Assembly: GCF_007970185.1 (NCBI RefSeq)
Contig: NZ_CP042431.1
Location: forward strand, 5,456,001 to 5,520,000
Source of the DNA: Pseudobacter ginsenosidimutans
GTDB lineage: Bacteria > Bacteroidota > Bacteroidia > Chitinophagales > Chitinophagaceae
DNA length: 64,000 nucleotides
Direction of reading: 5' to 3'
Each line of letters begins with the position of its first letter. The stretch's first letter is position 1. The position numbers and the translations under genes were made by a program. This document shows positions 9,613-18,314 of this stretch, in pieces. Under the pieces are notes generated by a model. That model was not told where the DNA came from. It made no database searches and saw only the letters and a program-made list of their open reading frames with translations.

Positions 9613-10988
9613 TGCCTGTTCGCATACGGATCACCGTTCTTTTCGGCAGCATCGTGTTTGTGCTGCTGGCGCTTGTATGCAGTGCAGTTTTCTATTTTTA
9701 TTATACCAACCGCGAACACGATATCCGGAGAAGGCTCACCAACCGCGCCATCACCACTGCCCGTATGCTCCAGCAGCCGGAAGTGTTTGATCCACGCACC
9801 CTGCAGAAGATCGATTCCAGCACGGCCATGACCATGAAGAAAAAAGTGATGGAAGTGTATACCGGCGATGGTCAGCTGATCTATCGTTCCAGCGATCAAC
9901 CCAACGACACACTGAGCTTCGATCCCTCCATCTTTGAGCAGGTGAAGAAGAAAAGTCCTGTCTATTTTTTTTCCGGCGTCAATGACGCCATTGCCTGGAG
10001 ACCGGCAGACAGTACAGTGAATATGGTGATGGTATCCGCCGCCTATGATGAAGATGGGCTTACCAAACTCGGGCAGCTCAAGATCATTCTCTGGCTTTGC
10101 TTTGGTGGCGGAGTAGTGGCCGCTTTTGCCGCCGGTTATATTTTCTCCGAAAGATTATTGCGTCCCGTCCGACAGATCACAGACGATATCAAAGATATCT
10201 CCGCCCGCAACCTCGCACGGCGTATCAATACCGGAAAGGTGCGCGACGAATGGTTTTACCTGTCGGACACCCTCAACAAATTGTTGAACCGCCTGCAGGA
10301 GAGCTTCGAGATCCAGCGTCGTTTCATCGCCAATGCATCTCACGAGCTGAGCACGCCGCTTACCGCTATTTCCAGTCAGCTCGAAGTCAGCCTGCAGAAG
10401 AACCGCGAAGCCGGTCAGTACCGCGGCACCATGGAATCCGTTTACCAGGACGTGCAATACCTAAGCAAGCTCACGCAGACCCTCCTGGAATTTGCACAGG
10501 CTTCAGAAGATCCCGGCGGACTGGAAATTGAACAGATACGGATAGACGAAATCCTCATGCAATTGCCTGCCGCATTGAACAAACTGAACCTTCAATACAG
10601 CATGGTATTGAGTTTCGAAGGTTTGCCCGAGAAAGAGGAACGTTTGATCGTGGCCGGAAATGCAGAACTGCTTTTCTCCGCCATCAAGAACCTGGTGTCC
10701 AACGCCTGTAAATATTCATCCGATCACAAAGCCTGGGTAAGGCTTTCCGTGGAAGAGGAAAATATCATCATTACTATCCGCGACAAAGGCAAGGGCATTC
10801 CCAAAGAAGACCTTCCCTATATCTTCCAGCCTTTTTACCGGGGCGCGAATACCTGGGAGGAAAGTGGTTTCGGATTGGGGCTTTCCCTGGTGAGCCGCAT
10901 CATCAAACTCCACAAGGGCGAGCTTTCCGTGGCATCCTCCGAAGGCGAGGGCTCTGTATTCACCATCACTTTGCCATCGCATTATTGA
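9609..10988 (+). CDS. Sensor histidine kinase (HAMP, HisKA, HATPase_c)
   Basis: 459 residues. First membrane helix about 9-32, a periplasmic sensor region of roughly 125 residues, a second helix about 157-178, HAMP about 180-232, HisKA with the phospho-acceptor His245 in ANASHELSTPLTA, and an ATPase domain with N box (KNLVSNACKYSS), G1 (IRDKGKGIP) and G2 (GFGLGLSLV). It is the partner of the OmpR-type regulator that it overlaps. The periplasmic part has no motif that I can tie to a ligand. Confidence 0.95.
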   Translation: MMPVRIRITVLFGSIVFVLLALVCSAVFYFYYTNREHDIRRRLTNRAITTARMLQQPEVFDPRTLQKIDSSTAMTMKKKVMEVYTGDGQLIYRSSDQPNDTLSFDPSIFEQVKKKSPVYFFSGVNDAIAWRPADSTVNMVMVSAAYDEDGLTKLGQLKIILWLCFGGGVVAAFAAGYIFSERLLRPVRQITDDIKDISARNLARRINTGKVRDEWFYLSDTLNKLLNRLQESFEIQRRFIANASHELSTPLTAISSQLEVSLQKNREAGQYRGTMESVYQDVQYLSKLTQTLLEFAQASEDPGGLEIEQIRIDEILMQLPAALNKLNLQYSMVLSFEGLPEKEERLIVAGNAELLFSAIKNLVSNACKYSSDHKAWVRLSVEEENIIITIRDKGKGIPKEDLPYIFQPFYRGANTWEESGFGLGLSLVSRIIKLHKGELSVASSEGEGSVFTITLPSHY

Positions 10989-11052
10989 CATTCGTGCAAA
11001 AATTGCTGTACCAATCCTGCCGCCAAATAGGGAAACCATAATGATCTTTCTG

Positions 11053-11060
11053 TACATTTG
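11053..11060 (+). promoter_or_regulatory. -7 box (TACATTTG) upstream of ftsE
   Basis: Exact match to TAnnTTTG in the 95-base gap after the kinase gene, 23 bases before the ATG. It would let ftsE be transcribed apart from the two-component genes. No good -33 TTG is seen at standard spacing. Confidence 0.4.
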
Positions 11061-11083
11061 TTTCTTATTAAGGCACTTAACCT

Positions 11084-11773
11084 ATGCAGGAAGCAATCAT
11101 CGAGCTCAGGCACGCAAATATCTACCAGGGCAAAAACCTGGTACTGCAGGATGTGAACCTCCGTGTCAACCGCGGCGAATTCGTGTACCTGGTTGGAAAG
11201 ACAGGCACCGGTAAATCAAGCTTACTGAAAACGCTTTATGGCGATCTCCCGCTCAAAGAAGGAGACTGTACCGTAGTGGGTTTCGATCTCAATAAAATGG
11301 ACTGGAAGAAAGTTCCTTTCCTGCGCCGCAACCTGGGCGTGGTTTTCCAGGACTTCCAACTGCTCACAGACCGTAACGTGAACGATAACCTGAAATTCGT
11401 GCTGAGAGCCACCGGCTGGAAAGACGAAAAACTGATGGATGAAAAGATCGTTGACGTACTGGACAAAGTAGGGCTGAAAGCAAAAGGGTTCAAAATGCCA
11501 TACGAGCTTTCCGGCGGAGAGCAGCAAAGGGTAGACATTGCCCGGGCGCTCCTCAACTCACCCAAACTGATCCTGGCGGATGAACCTACAGGTAACCTCG
11601 ATCCGGAAACCTCCGACGAAATCATGCAATTACTGGTGCAGATCAGCCGCGATTACGGCACTGCTATCGTAATGGCAACACATGATTACATCGTGATCAA
11701 TAAATTCCCTGCCCGTCTCGTGCGAACAGAGCGCGGCCGTGTGATTGACAATGCCTCCATCTCTATGAGTTAA
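11084..11773 (+). CDS. ftsE: Cell-division ABC ATPase FtsE
   Basis: 229 residues, the normal FtsE length. Walker A GKTGTGKSS (about 38-46), Q-loop VVFQDFQLL, ABC signature ELSGGEQQRVDIARA, Walker B LILADEPTGNLDPE and switch histidine MATHD. FtsE pairs with the membrane protein FtsX to activate peptidoglycan hydrolases at division; in Bacteroidota the two genes are often apart, and no ftsX is visible here. LolD-type lipoprotein exporters are close relatives, but the spacing and the QDFQLL/RNVNDNL region resemble FtsE. A structured repeat begins 11 bases after the stop. Confidence 0.82.
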   Translation: MQEAIIELRHANIYQGKNLVLQDVNLRVNRGEFVYLVGKTGTGKSSLLKTLYGDLPLKEGDCTVVGFDLNKMDWKKVPFLRRNLGVVFQDFQLLTDRNVNDNLKFVLRATGWKDEKLMDEKIVDVLDKVGLKAKGFKMPYELSGGEQQRVDIARALLNSPKLILADEPTGNLDPETSDEIMQLLVQISRDYGTAIVMATHDYIVINKFPARLVRTERGRVIDNASISMS

Positions 11774-11783
11774 TTGCCATCCC

Positions 11784-11940
11784 GCAGTTGCAAAGGGATA
11801 TGAACCGGCGATGTGAAAACAAACCGCCGCGGGAGGATGTCTTCTGAGCTTTGTGGGGAAAGATGAGGAGGTTGGTAATGCTATTGGACTGTTTCGCTTA
11901 TGTTTTCAAGACGCCTTGTCCATATCCCTTCGACAACTGC
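11784..11940 (+). repeat. Structured 3'-UTR element, copy A
   Basis: A non-coding unit of about 157 bases whose ends pair: GCAGTTG / CAACTGC outermost, then AAGGGATATG, GGCG and TGAAAACA against their complements, leaving an interior with the core blocks ACCGCCGCGGGAG and TTCGCTTATG. It starts 11 bases after the ftsE stop, in the same direction. Its first 49 bases match copy B with three differences, and a 17-base piece (11889-11905) recurs exactly in copy C at 62436-62452. Function unknown; it may be an RNA structure or a short mobile/REP-like element. Confidence 0.75.
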
Positions 11941-11991
11941 TCTTCGAGAGTGCAGCTTCAAAAAAAGAAATCATTAAGACATAGATAAAAA

Positions 11992-12027
11992 AGTAACGGC
12001 CATCTGCACTTACAGATGGCCGTTACT
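11992..12027 (-). terminator. Strong hairpin terminator between element copies A and B
   Basis: A perfect 15-bp stem (AGTAACGGCCATCTG and its complement) with a 6-base loop. On the minus strand it is followed by a run of six T, so it most likely ends the glycosyltransferase operon, about 220 bases past its last stop codon and downstream of element copy B. It may also stop plus-strand read-through from ftsE. Confidence 0.75.
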
Positions 12028-12082
12028 ATTAATAAGGTTTCCAGAAATATTTATCATTAGGGCCACGCACTATCGGGTAACT

Positions 12083-12235
12083 GTTGACAAAGTGATATGG
12101 ACAAGGCGTCTTGAAAACATAAGCGAAGAAGCCTGGCTCTGCACCACCGCTCAATCCAACCAATTACAGCCCATCAATATTCTCCCTCGGCGGTTTGTTT
12201 TCACATCGCCGGTTCATATCCTTTGGCAACTACAA
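12083..12235 (-). repeat. Structured 3'-UTR element, copy B
   Basis: Inverted relative to copy A, it begins about 15-20 bases after the stop of the glycosyltransferase gene and in that gene's sense. The ends again pair (GTTG...CAAAG.GATATG.AC..GGCG...TGAAAACA with the complement). Where B differs from A in the outer stem, the partner arm of B differs in a compatible way. The central 55 bases are poorly conserved. Same conserved blocks as A: ACCGCCGAGGGAG and TTCGCTTATG. Confidence 0.75.
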
Positions 12236-12249
12236 AGCAGATAAGAGCA

Positions 12250-13392
12250 TTATCCGGTAACTCTTTCCTGCCAGATCACCTGACTAAGCTGCCTTGCATT
12301 TCGTTCGTTATTGAACATCGGTTCCAACAATTGCTGACGAAGCGTAATTTCTTCCTGCGTAAAAGGATTGTGATACAATTGCGCCACGATCTGTTTGAAG
12401 GATTCGGCATTGGTGCCGATATGACAAGCAGGACTGATACTACTGTCTTTCACAGCGGCATCATTCACCACGCAGTGACGCCCATTGAAGAGGGCATTGA
12501 GCAGTTTCAGTTTTACACCGGTGCAGTTGAAACTGGGAAGGATATTGATCTGTGCTTTGCTGATCATGTCCTGCATTTCATCTTCCGAAGGATTGGCCAC
12601 CACGCAGGCATGACCTGAACGTTCAGCCGCTTTTTCCAGTTTGCGGGAAGGATCTTTTCCTGCCACGATGAAGTGAGCGGGAATTTCATTGAATACTTCC
12701 TCGATGAGCCAGATGGCAGCCTTTTCATTTTCGTCAACGGAAAGATTGCCCTGGTATAGACAAAAACAGCCGATGCCTTCTTTGGAGCTGATATGATTGT
12801 AGGGAAGGAACACCGGCAGGTGCATGATATTCTTTACTCCAAATTTGGTGCGATAGGTCTGTACGTCCTGCTCCGATACGGCCAGGATCACAGAAGCCTT
12901 TTCAGCAATGGCTGCTTCGTATGAGCGTAGCAGTTTGCTTTCGTGGAGATAGTATAATTTTTTGAAAACGGAATGAGTGGAATCGGCCAGCTGGCGGTAG
13001 TACTGGTATTCCACATTGTGCAGGCGGAGGATGGTCTTGCGTCTGGCAAAACGTTCATCCTGCAGGATGCTGCTGCAATGAATGCCTTCGAGGAGGATGG
13101 GATGTTCATCGTTCAGCAGATTGTTCACCAGCTCTGCGCTGCAGCGGGAAGCTACAATGTAGGGCAGTTTGTGCGAGAAGCCCTTGTGGCCGCACTGGCG
13201 TTCATAATACTGTACCGATGCGCAATACTGTTCCAGCTCGGGTTGTGGGCCGCGGCCATATTCGAAACAATGCAGGTGGATCTTCACACCTGCCTGGTGC
13301 AGGGCCACGAGCTTATAAAAGAGATCGAACATCCCACCGTGATTAACGGGATAGGGTACGTCCAGGGAAACGATATGTAAGTGCCTTTCCAA
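12250..13392 (-). CDS. Glycosyltransferase (GT4-like)
   Basis: 380 residues. A GT-B fold is suggested by the N-terminal LDVPYPVNHGGMFDLFYKL (start of the acceptor domain, common in GT4 enzymes) and by the C-terminal VNPSEDEMQDMISKAQINILP-type region with CTGVKLKLLNALFNGR, which corresponds to the nucleotide-sugar binding part. It is the last gene of a three-gene operon, 5 bases after the preceding gene, with another glycosyltransferase and a sugar oxidoreductase, so it probably adds a sugar to a cell-surface polysaccharide or glycolipid. The donor and acceptor cannot be inferred. Confidence 0.8.
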   Translation of the reverse strand: MERHLHIVSLDVPYPVNHGGMFDLFYKLVALHQAGVKIHLHCFEYGRGPQPELEQYCASVQYYERQCGHKGFSHKLPYIVASRCSAELVNNLLNDEHPILLEGIHCSSILQDERFARRKTILRLHNVEYQYYRQLADSTHSVFKKLYYLHESKLLRSYEAAIAEKASVILAVSEQDVQTYRTKFGVKNIMHLPVFLPYNHISSKEGIGCFCLYQGNLSVDENEKAAIWLIEEVFNEIPAHFIVAGKDPSRKLEKAAERSGHACVVANPSEDEMQDMISKAQINILPSFNCTGVKLKLLNALFNGRHCVVNDAAVKDSSISPACHIGTNAESFKQIVAQLYHNPFTQEEITLRQQLLEPMFNNERNARQLSQVIWQERVTG

Positions 13393-13397
13393 AATGC

Positions 13398-14483
13398 TTA
13401 AAAAATATTAGAATAAAATGAGATTAGTTTTTTTTCTTCTTCCTGCCAGTTGAGTTGGGTCCTTGCTTTCAGACAGTTTTCCTGCAGCTCTTTGTATAAT
13501 TGTTCATCATTCAGCAGTGTGTTCAGGCCTTTTGCGATTGTGTCCGGTTCCAGATCGTGAATAAGAACAGCAATTTGGTACTGATTGTTTATTTCACGGT
13601 AAACGGGATAATCAACGCATAATTGTGGGAGGCCCGAATGGAAATAATCAGAGAACCTGTTGGCCAGGGAGAAATAGTTGCTAATGCCTTCTTTATCAAA
13701 GAGTGTTACACCTGCCCAGGCGTTATGTGTGATGCTGCTGAGCTCTTCAGGAACGAGCTTGCCAAGGAAAATTATTTTTTCTTCCAAACCATGTTCCTTC
13801 GTCAGTTGTATGGCCTGTTCCATGAAATTTCCATTGCCGCAGATCAGGAGTTGGGCATCCACCATTTTCATGGCGGGGATCAGTGTTTCGAAGCTCCTGC
13901 CTTCATTCACCGCTCCCTGGTAGAGGATATATTTTTCCTTTTTTTCCGGGATGGTCAGCGGGCGGAGTACAGGCATGTTGCGGATCACTTCGAACTGTTT
14001 CCCGTACATTTTCCTGAATTCATCTGCAATGGGCGTATTCACTGTATAGTTATGATCGAAACGGGGAACGCTGATGCGTTCGATGCGTTTCCAGAACTTA
14101 TAGATGCCGGGCCTGGTGGCTATTTCCTTCATTTCACAGAAAAGCTCGTGTGCATCATAAACTCTTTTGCTGCCTTTCAGTTTGGTGGCCATCAGCACGG
14201 GCAGGATGGTGTCCAGGTCTATCGCGCAAACCAGGTCGGCTTTCCGGAACAAGAGGTAAAAAAACAGTCGCAGGTTGTATTCGATATAAAAACTTTTTCC
14301 TTTCCGGAAGAAACAGTTGAGGCGTTTTTGCCGGAATGGTTGTTCTTTCAGGGGTATGGAATTCTTTTCTTTTCTTCCTACCAGTTCCACTGCATAACCT
14401 GCACGGGCAAGCGAAGTACAGATCCGGATCATGCGTTGATCGAAAGTACAGTCGTTGGTGATGGTGAAGATCAGTTTTTTCAT
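13398..14483 (-). CDS. Glycosyltransferase family protein
   Basis: 361 residues with a GT-B type layout: an N-terminal Rossmann-like segment (TNDCTFDQRMIRICTSLARA), a DAHELF motif near residue 120 that is frequent in this group, and a C-terminal donor domain (YILYQGAVNEGRSFETLI, LICGNGNFMEQA, IFLGKLVPEELSSI). No membrane helix or signal peptide, so cytoplasmic or peripheral. It is 13 bases from the oxidoreductase gene and 5 bases from the next glycosyltransferase, hence one transcript for glycan assembly. Confidence 0.83.
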   Translation of the reverse strand: MKKLIFTITNDCTFDQRMIRICTSLARAGYAVELVGRKEKNSIPLKEQPFRQKRLNCFFRKGKSFYIEYNLRLFFYLLFRKADLVCAIDLDTILPVLMATKLKGSKRVYDAHELFCEMKEIATRPGIYKFWKRIERISVPRFDHNYTVNTPIADEFRKMYGKQFEVIRNMPVLRPLTIPEKKEKYILYQGAVNEGRSFETLIPAMKMVDAQLLICGNGNFMEQAIQLTKEHGLEEKIIFLGKLVPEELSSITHNAWAGVTLFDKEGISNYFSLANRFSDYFHSGLPQLCVDYPVYREINNQYQIAVLIHDLEPDTIAKGLNTLLNDEQLYKELQENCLKARTQLNWQEEEKKLISFYSNIF

Positions 14484-14496
14484 CGAAGGCCTGAAG

Positions 14497-15513
14497 TTAG
14501 GGAATCAGCGGGGAGGATTGATAGATATGTTCAATCAGCCGGATAGTATGCAGCGCTTCTTCCGCTTCCAGCAGGTATTGATTGGGGTCATTCAGCGCTG
14601 CGATCAACTGATCATATACTTTATCGTGATTGCTCATGCTGCCCTGGTAGTGGCCGTAGTTGTTGGCGCCATTGCCTACGGGAAGATGAGGCCGTTCCAT
14701 TCCTTCCACGGAAAAATGTTCCAGTTCATTGAGGTATTGTCCACCTACTTTCACTGTGCCTTTTGATCCGAAGACAGTGATGGATCCTTCCATATTGGAA
14801 GCATGACTATTGATACTGTACTGAAGGGTGCCGCGTGCGCCATTGGAAAGCTGGAGAATGGCAGCGCCGCTGTCTTCGAACTGGATCACGCCCTGGTGCA
14901 AAGTATTCTGGCGAAAACCGCTGACAACGGTTGTATCACCGAGCAGCCAGTAAAGCAGATCAATAAAATGACTGAATTGCGTATAAAGGATGCCGCCATC
15001 AAGGTCCATAGTGCCGTGCCAGCTGTTGGCGAAGTAGGAGGGGGGGCGGTTCCAGAAGCAGTTGAGCTGGAAGCCGAGTATTTCTCCGAGTTTGTTTTCA
15101 ACCAGCAATTGTTTGAGCGCCATTACCGGCGGATTGTACCGGTTCTGTTTCACTACAAAGAGTTTTTTGCCTGTTCTGCGGGCGGTTTCGGCCATTAGCT
15201 GACCGCTGGCGGTGCTCAGGCTCATGGGTTTTTCGCAAAGAACATGGCAACCGGCTTCCAGGGCTTCGATGGCATGGGGGGCATGGAGGCCGTTGGGGGT
15301 ACAAACACTCACCAGGTCCGGTTGCTGGTGATGGAGCAGTTCCGTGAAAGAATGGTAGCTTTGGGCTCCGTATTCGCGGGCCAGCCGGCCGGCTTTTTCC
15401 GGGTCGATATCACAGACGGCCAGCAGATTACCATGGCTGGCGATCTGGGCAGCATGGCGGGCGCCGATACGGCCGCATCCGAGAAGGGCAAAACGGTAAC
15501 TCATTGTATTCAA
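14497..15513 (-). CDS. Gfo/Idh/MocA-family sugar oxidoreductase
   Basis: 338 residues. N-terminal NAD(P)-binding Rossmann fold with GCGRIGARHAAQI, the family motif CEKPMS near residue 95 with the conserved lysine, and a C-terminal alpha/beta substrate domain. These enzymes oxidise or reduce sugars or nucleotide sugars; next to two glycosyltransferases the likely job is making a modified nucleotide sugar for polysaccharide. A second ATG three codons in (MSYRF) is an equally good start. It is the first gene of the operon. Confidence 0.88.
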   Translation of the reverse strand: MNTMSYRFALLGCGRIGARHAAQIASHGNLLAVCDIDPEKAGRLAREYGAQSYHSFTELLHHQQPDLVSVCTPNGLHAPHAIEALEAGCHVLCEKPMSLSTASGQLMAETARRTGKKLFVVKQNRYNPPVMALKQLLVENKLGEILGFQLNCFWNRPPSYFANSWHGTMDLDGGILYTQFSHFIDLLYWLLGDTTVVSGFRQNTLHQGVIQFEDSGAAILQLSNGARGTLQYSINSHASNMEGSITVFGSKGTVKVGGQYLNELEHFSVEGMERPHLPVGNGANNYGHYQGSMSNHDKVYDQLIAALNDPNQYLLEAEEALHTIRLIEHIYQSSPLIP

Positions 15514-15578
15514 GAACGGAATGGCTTCTTTTTTTAAAAAATCAGGCCAGCAAGATATTAAAATCAGGATTAATTACA

Positions 15579-15586
15579 TACCTTTG
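15579..15586 (+). promoter_or_regulatory. -7 box (TACCTTTG) of rpsO
   Basis: Exact TAnnTTTG match 51 bases before the rpsO ATG, giving a predicted leader of about 45 bases. No convincing -33 TTG. Confidence 0.5.
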
Positions 15587-15637
15587 CCGCCAAAATAAGA
15601 AGAAGCAATCTTTGGATGCATTTAAAAAAAATTTGAG

Positions 15638-15910
15638 ATGCCGTATTTAACAAAAGAAAAAGTAGCTGATATTTTCACAACTTATGGTGGCAATGCCGCT
15701 AACACTGGTTCTATCGAAGGCCAGATCGCTTTACTGACAGAGCGTATTAACAGCATTTCCAAACATCTTCAGCAAAACAAACACGATTTCTCTACTCACC
15801 GTGGACTGATGAAACTGGTTGGTCAGCGCAAGCGCCTCCTGACCTATCTCAGCAAGCACAACCTGCAAGGTTACCGTGCGCTGATTGAGAAACTCGGTAT
15901 CAGAAAGTAA
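15638..15910 (+). CDS. rpsO: 30S ribosomal protein S15
   Basis: 90 residues, the usual S15 length. The family core is evident: EGQIALLTERINSISKHL, the HKHDFSTHRGLMKLVGQRKR-type region (here NKHDFSTHRGLMKLVGQRK) and LLTYLSKHNLQGYRALIEKLG. It binds the 16S rRNA central domain early in 30S assembly. It lies directly before pnp, a very widely conserved order, with a hairpin between them. Confidence 0.98.
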   Translation: MPYLTKEKVADIFTTYGGNAANTGSIEGQIALLTERINSISKHLQQNKHDFSTHRGLMKLVGQRKRLLTYLSKHNLQGYRALIEKLGIRK

Positions 15911-15933
15911 CCATCGGATAATGATAATAACTA

Positions 15934-15971
15934 ATTCCCAACCTCAGACCTGGTTGGGAATAGTTCTTTTT
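15934..15971 (+). terminator. Hairpin between rpsO and pnp
   Basis: A 9-bp stem TTCCCAACC/GGTTGGGAA with an 8-base loop, followed shortly by TTCTTTTT. It probably ends or attenuates the rpsO transcript before pnp. Confidence 0.65.
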
Positions 15972-16076
15972 ATCCGGAGGTTTTTTGCGTTTTGTATTTA
16001 AGTTTTTAACCAGGCTGTTGGTCCTGCAAATTCGATTCCCGCCTTTTCTGATCAGCAGTCTTAAATTGAGATTACT

Positions 16077-18233
16077 ATGCTCTCACAACCTACAGGTGTG
16101 ACCTTCGACATAGGTGGCGGCCGTATGGTTACCGTTGAAACCGGTAAACTCGCTCGCCAGGCACATGGTGCCGTAACCGTTCGTCAGGGCAACTGCATTA
16201 TCCTCGCTACTGTTGTAGCCAACAAAGAACCCAGAGAAGGACAAGAGTTCTTTCCCCTGGTAGTGGATTATAATGAGAAATTCGCTTCAGCAGGCCGTAT
16301 CCCTGGCTCTTTCTTCAAACGTGAAGGAAAGCTCAATGATTACGAAGTACTGGTAAGCCGTCTGATCGACCGTTCCCTTCGTCCATTATTCCCTGAAGAT
16401 TATTTCTGCGATGTACAGGTACTGGTTACCCTGGTATCTTCCGACAAGGAAGTGATGCCGGATGCACTGGCCTGCCTGGCTGCATCTGCCGCCCTCGCAG
16501 TTTCTGATATTCCCATTAAAGAGATCATTTCACAGGTTCGCGTTGCGCGCGTGGAAGGTGAGTTCATTGTGAACCCGCTCCGTGCACAGCTCGAGAAAGC
16601 TGATATGGATTTCCTCATCGCAGCAACTGAAAAGAACCTGATGATGGTGGAAGGCGAAGCAGAAGAGTGCGCTGAAGAGGACCTGGTGAAGGCCCTCGAG
16701 ATCGCTCATGAAGCTATCCGCATCCAGATCAAAGCTCAGGCTGAACTGCGCGACAAAGCCGGTGTTGCCGGAAAACGCGACTATACCAAACCGGTAGTAA
16801 ATGAAGAACTGCAGGCTAAAGTGAAAGCTTTCGCCGGCGATCAGATCTCTGCCATCGCACGTTCTGCCTCCGGCAAGAACGAGCGCTCCGATGCATTCGA
16901 TACGCTGAAGAAAGCGCTGATCGAAAGCCTCGGCGAAGAAGTGGAAGATGATGTGAAGAAACTGGCCAAGAAATATTTCGAGGACCTGAAATGGGAGAAC
17001 GTTCGTAACGTGATCCTCGATGAGCGCATCCGCCTCGATGGCCGTAAGCTGGACGAGGTCCGTCAGCTGGCAATGGAAGTAGATGTTTTGCCTTCTCCGC
17101 ACGGTTCTGCACTCTTCACCCGTGGTGAAACACAATCGCTCACTACCGTAACCCTGGGTACTCCCCTGGACGAACTGCTGGTAGAAAGCGCTGCCACTTC
17201 CGATTACACTAAATTCATCCTTCACTATAATTTCCCTCCCTTCTCAACCGGTGAGGTGAAAATGATGCGTGGCCCCGGCCGCCGCGAAGTTGGTCACGGT
17301 AACCTGGCCATGCGCTCCCTGAAGCAGATGATGCCCGGAACTGAATATCCTTACACAGTTCGCATAGTGAGTGATATCCTGGAATCCAACGGTTCCTCTT
17401 CCATGGCAACAGTTTGCGCAGGTTCACTGGCGCTGATGGATGCAGGTGTTCCTTTCCCCAAACACGTAGGCGGTATCGCCATGGGATTGATCACCCGCGC
17501 TGACAACAAATACGCGATCCTGTCTGATATCCTCGGTGATGAAGATCACCTCGGAGATATGGACTTCAAAGTTACCGGTACACGCGAAGGTATCTGCGGC
17601 GTACAAATGGACATCAAGGTGGATGGTCTCAGCATGGACATCATGCGCGAAGCGCTTGATCAGGCCCGCAGAGGACGTCTTCATATCCTGAGCGCCATGT
17701 ACGAAGCATTGCCTGCTCACCGCGAAGAGGTTAAACCTCACGCTCCACGTATGGAGAAACTGTTCATCGATAAGGAATTCATCGGTGCAGTGATCGGACC
17801 ACAAGGAAAGATCATCCAGGAGATCCAGCGCGAAACGGGTACTACCATCAATATCGAAGAAGTAGGCAACTACGGTGAAGTAAGCGTATTCAGCCCTGCG
17901 AAAGAAGGTCTGGATAAAGCTGTTGCCTGGATCAAGGGTATTGTTGCAGTTCCTGAAGTAGGTTCTGTTTACGAAGCCACTGTGAAAGGTATCAAGGAGT
18001 TCGGCGCATTTGTTGAGTTCCTGCCTGGCAAACAAGGTTTGCTCCACATCAGTGAGATTTCATGGAAACGTCTCGAAAGCATGGAAGGTGTATTGAAAGA
18101 AGGCGATAAAGTGAAAGTGAAACTGATCGGTATCGATCACAAGACCGGTAAGTTCAAGCTGAGCCGCAAAGCGCTCATGCCTAAGCCGGAAGGCAAACGT
18201 CCTGAGAATAACGGAGCGCCTGCAGGAGAGTAA
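16077..18233 (+). CDS. pnp: Polyribonucleotide nucleotidyltransferase (PNPase)
   Basis: 718 residues, full length. Two RNase PH-like domains (about 10-230 and 320-555, the second with RGPGRREVGHGNLAMRSL and SSSMATVCAGSLALMDAG), then a KH domain (IGAVIGPQGKIIQEI, about 565-625) and an S1 domain (about 635-705, with EFGAFVEFLPGKQGLLHISE). It degrades RNA 3'-5' by phosphorolysis as a trimer. It follows rpsO after 166 bases and has its own terminator. Confidence 0.98.
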   Translation: MLSQPTGVTFDIGGGRMVTVETGKLARQAHGAVTVRQGNCIILATVVANKEPREGQEFFPLVVDYNEKFASAGRIPGSFFKREGKLNDYEVLVSRLIDRSLRPLFPEDYFCDVQVLVTLVSSDKEVMPDALACLAASAALAVSDIPIKEIISQVRVARVEGEFIVNPLRAQLEKADMDFLIAATEKNLMMVEGEAEECAEEDLVKALEIAHEAIRIQIKAQAELRDKAGVAGKRDYTKPVVNEELQAKVKAFAGDQISAIARSASGKNERSDAFDTLKKALIESLGEEVEDDVKKLAKKYFEDLKWENVRNVILDERIRLDGRKLDEVRQLAMEVDVLPSPHGSALFTRGETQSLTTVTLGTPLDELLVESAATSDYTKFILHYNFPPFSTGEVKMMRGPGRREVGHGNLAMRSLKQMMPGTEYPYTVRIVSDILESNGSSSMATVCAGSLALMDAGVPFPKHVGGIAMGLITRADNKYAILSDILGDEDHLGDMDFKVTGTREGICGVQMDIKVDGLSMDIMREALDQARRGRLHILSAMYEALPAHREEVKPHAPRMEKLFIDKEFIGAVIGPQGKIIQEIQRETGTTINIEEVGNYGEVSVFSPAKEGLDKAVAWIKGIVAVPEVGSVYEATVKGIKEFGAFVEFLPGKQGLLHISEISWKRLESMEGVLKEGDKVKVKLIGIDHKTGKFKLSRKALMPKPEGKRPENNGAPAGE

Positions 18234-18255
18234 TTCTGCAGCGTTTTGAAAGATA

Positions 18256-18292
18256 AAAGGGAGCTTCATTCAGTTGAAGCTCCCTTTCTGTT
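18256..18292 (+). terminator. Terminator after pnp
   Basis: A 13-bp perfect stem (AAAGGGAGCTTCA and complement) with a 6-base loop, then TTTCTGTTTTG. It lies 23 bases past the pnp stop, ahead of the convergent gene at 18315. Confidence 0.85.
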
Positions 18293-18314
18293 TTGATTAC
18301 AACAAGGTCTATTG

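Noticed and set aside
11774-12249. Terminal inverted repeats of one insertion sequence
   Set aside because: The region holds no transposase frame, the centre is a terminator, and copy C at 62.4 kb stands alone and complete, so A and B are two elements, not the ends of one.
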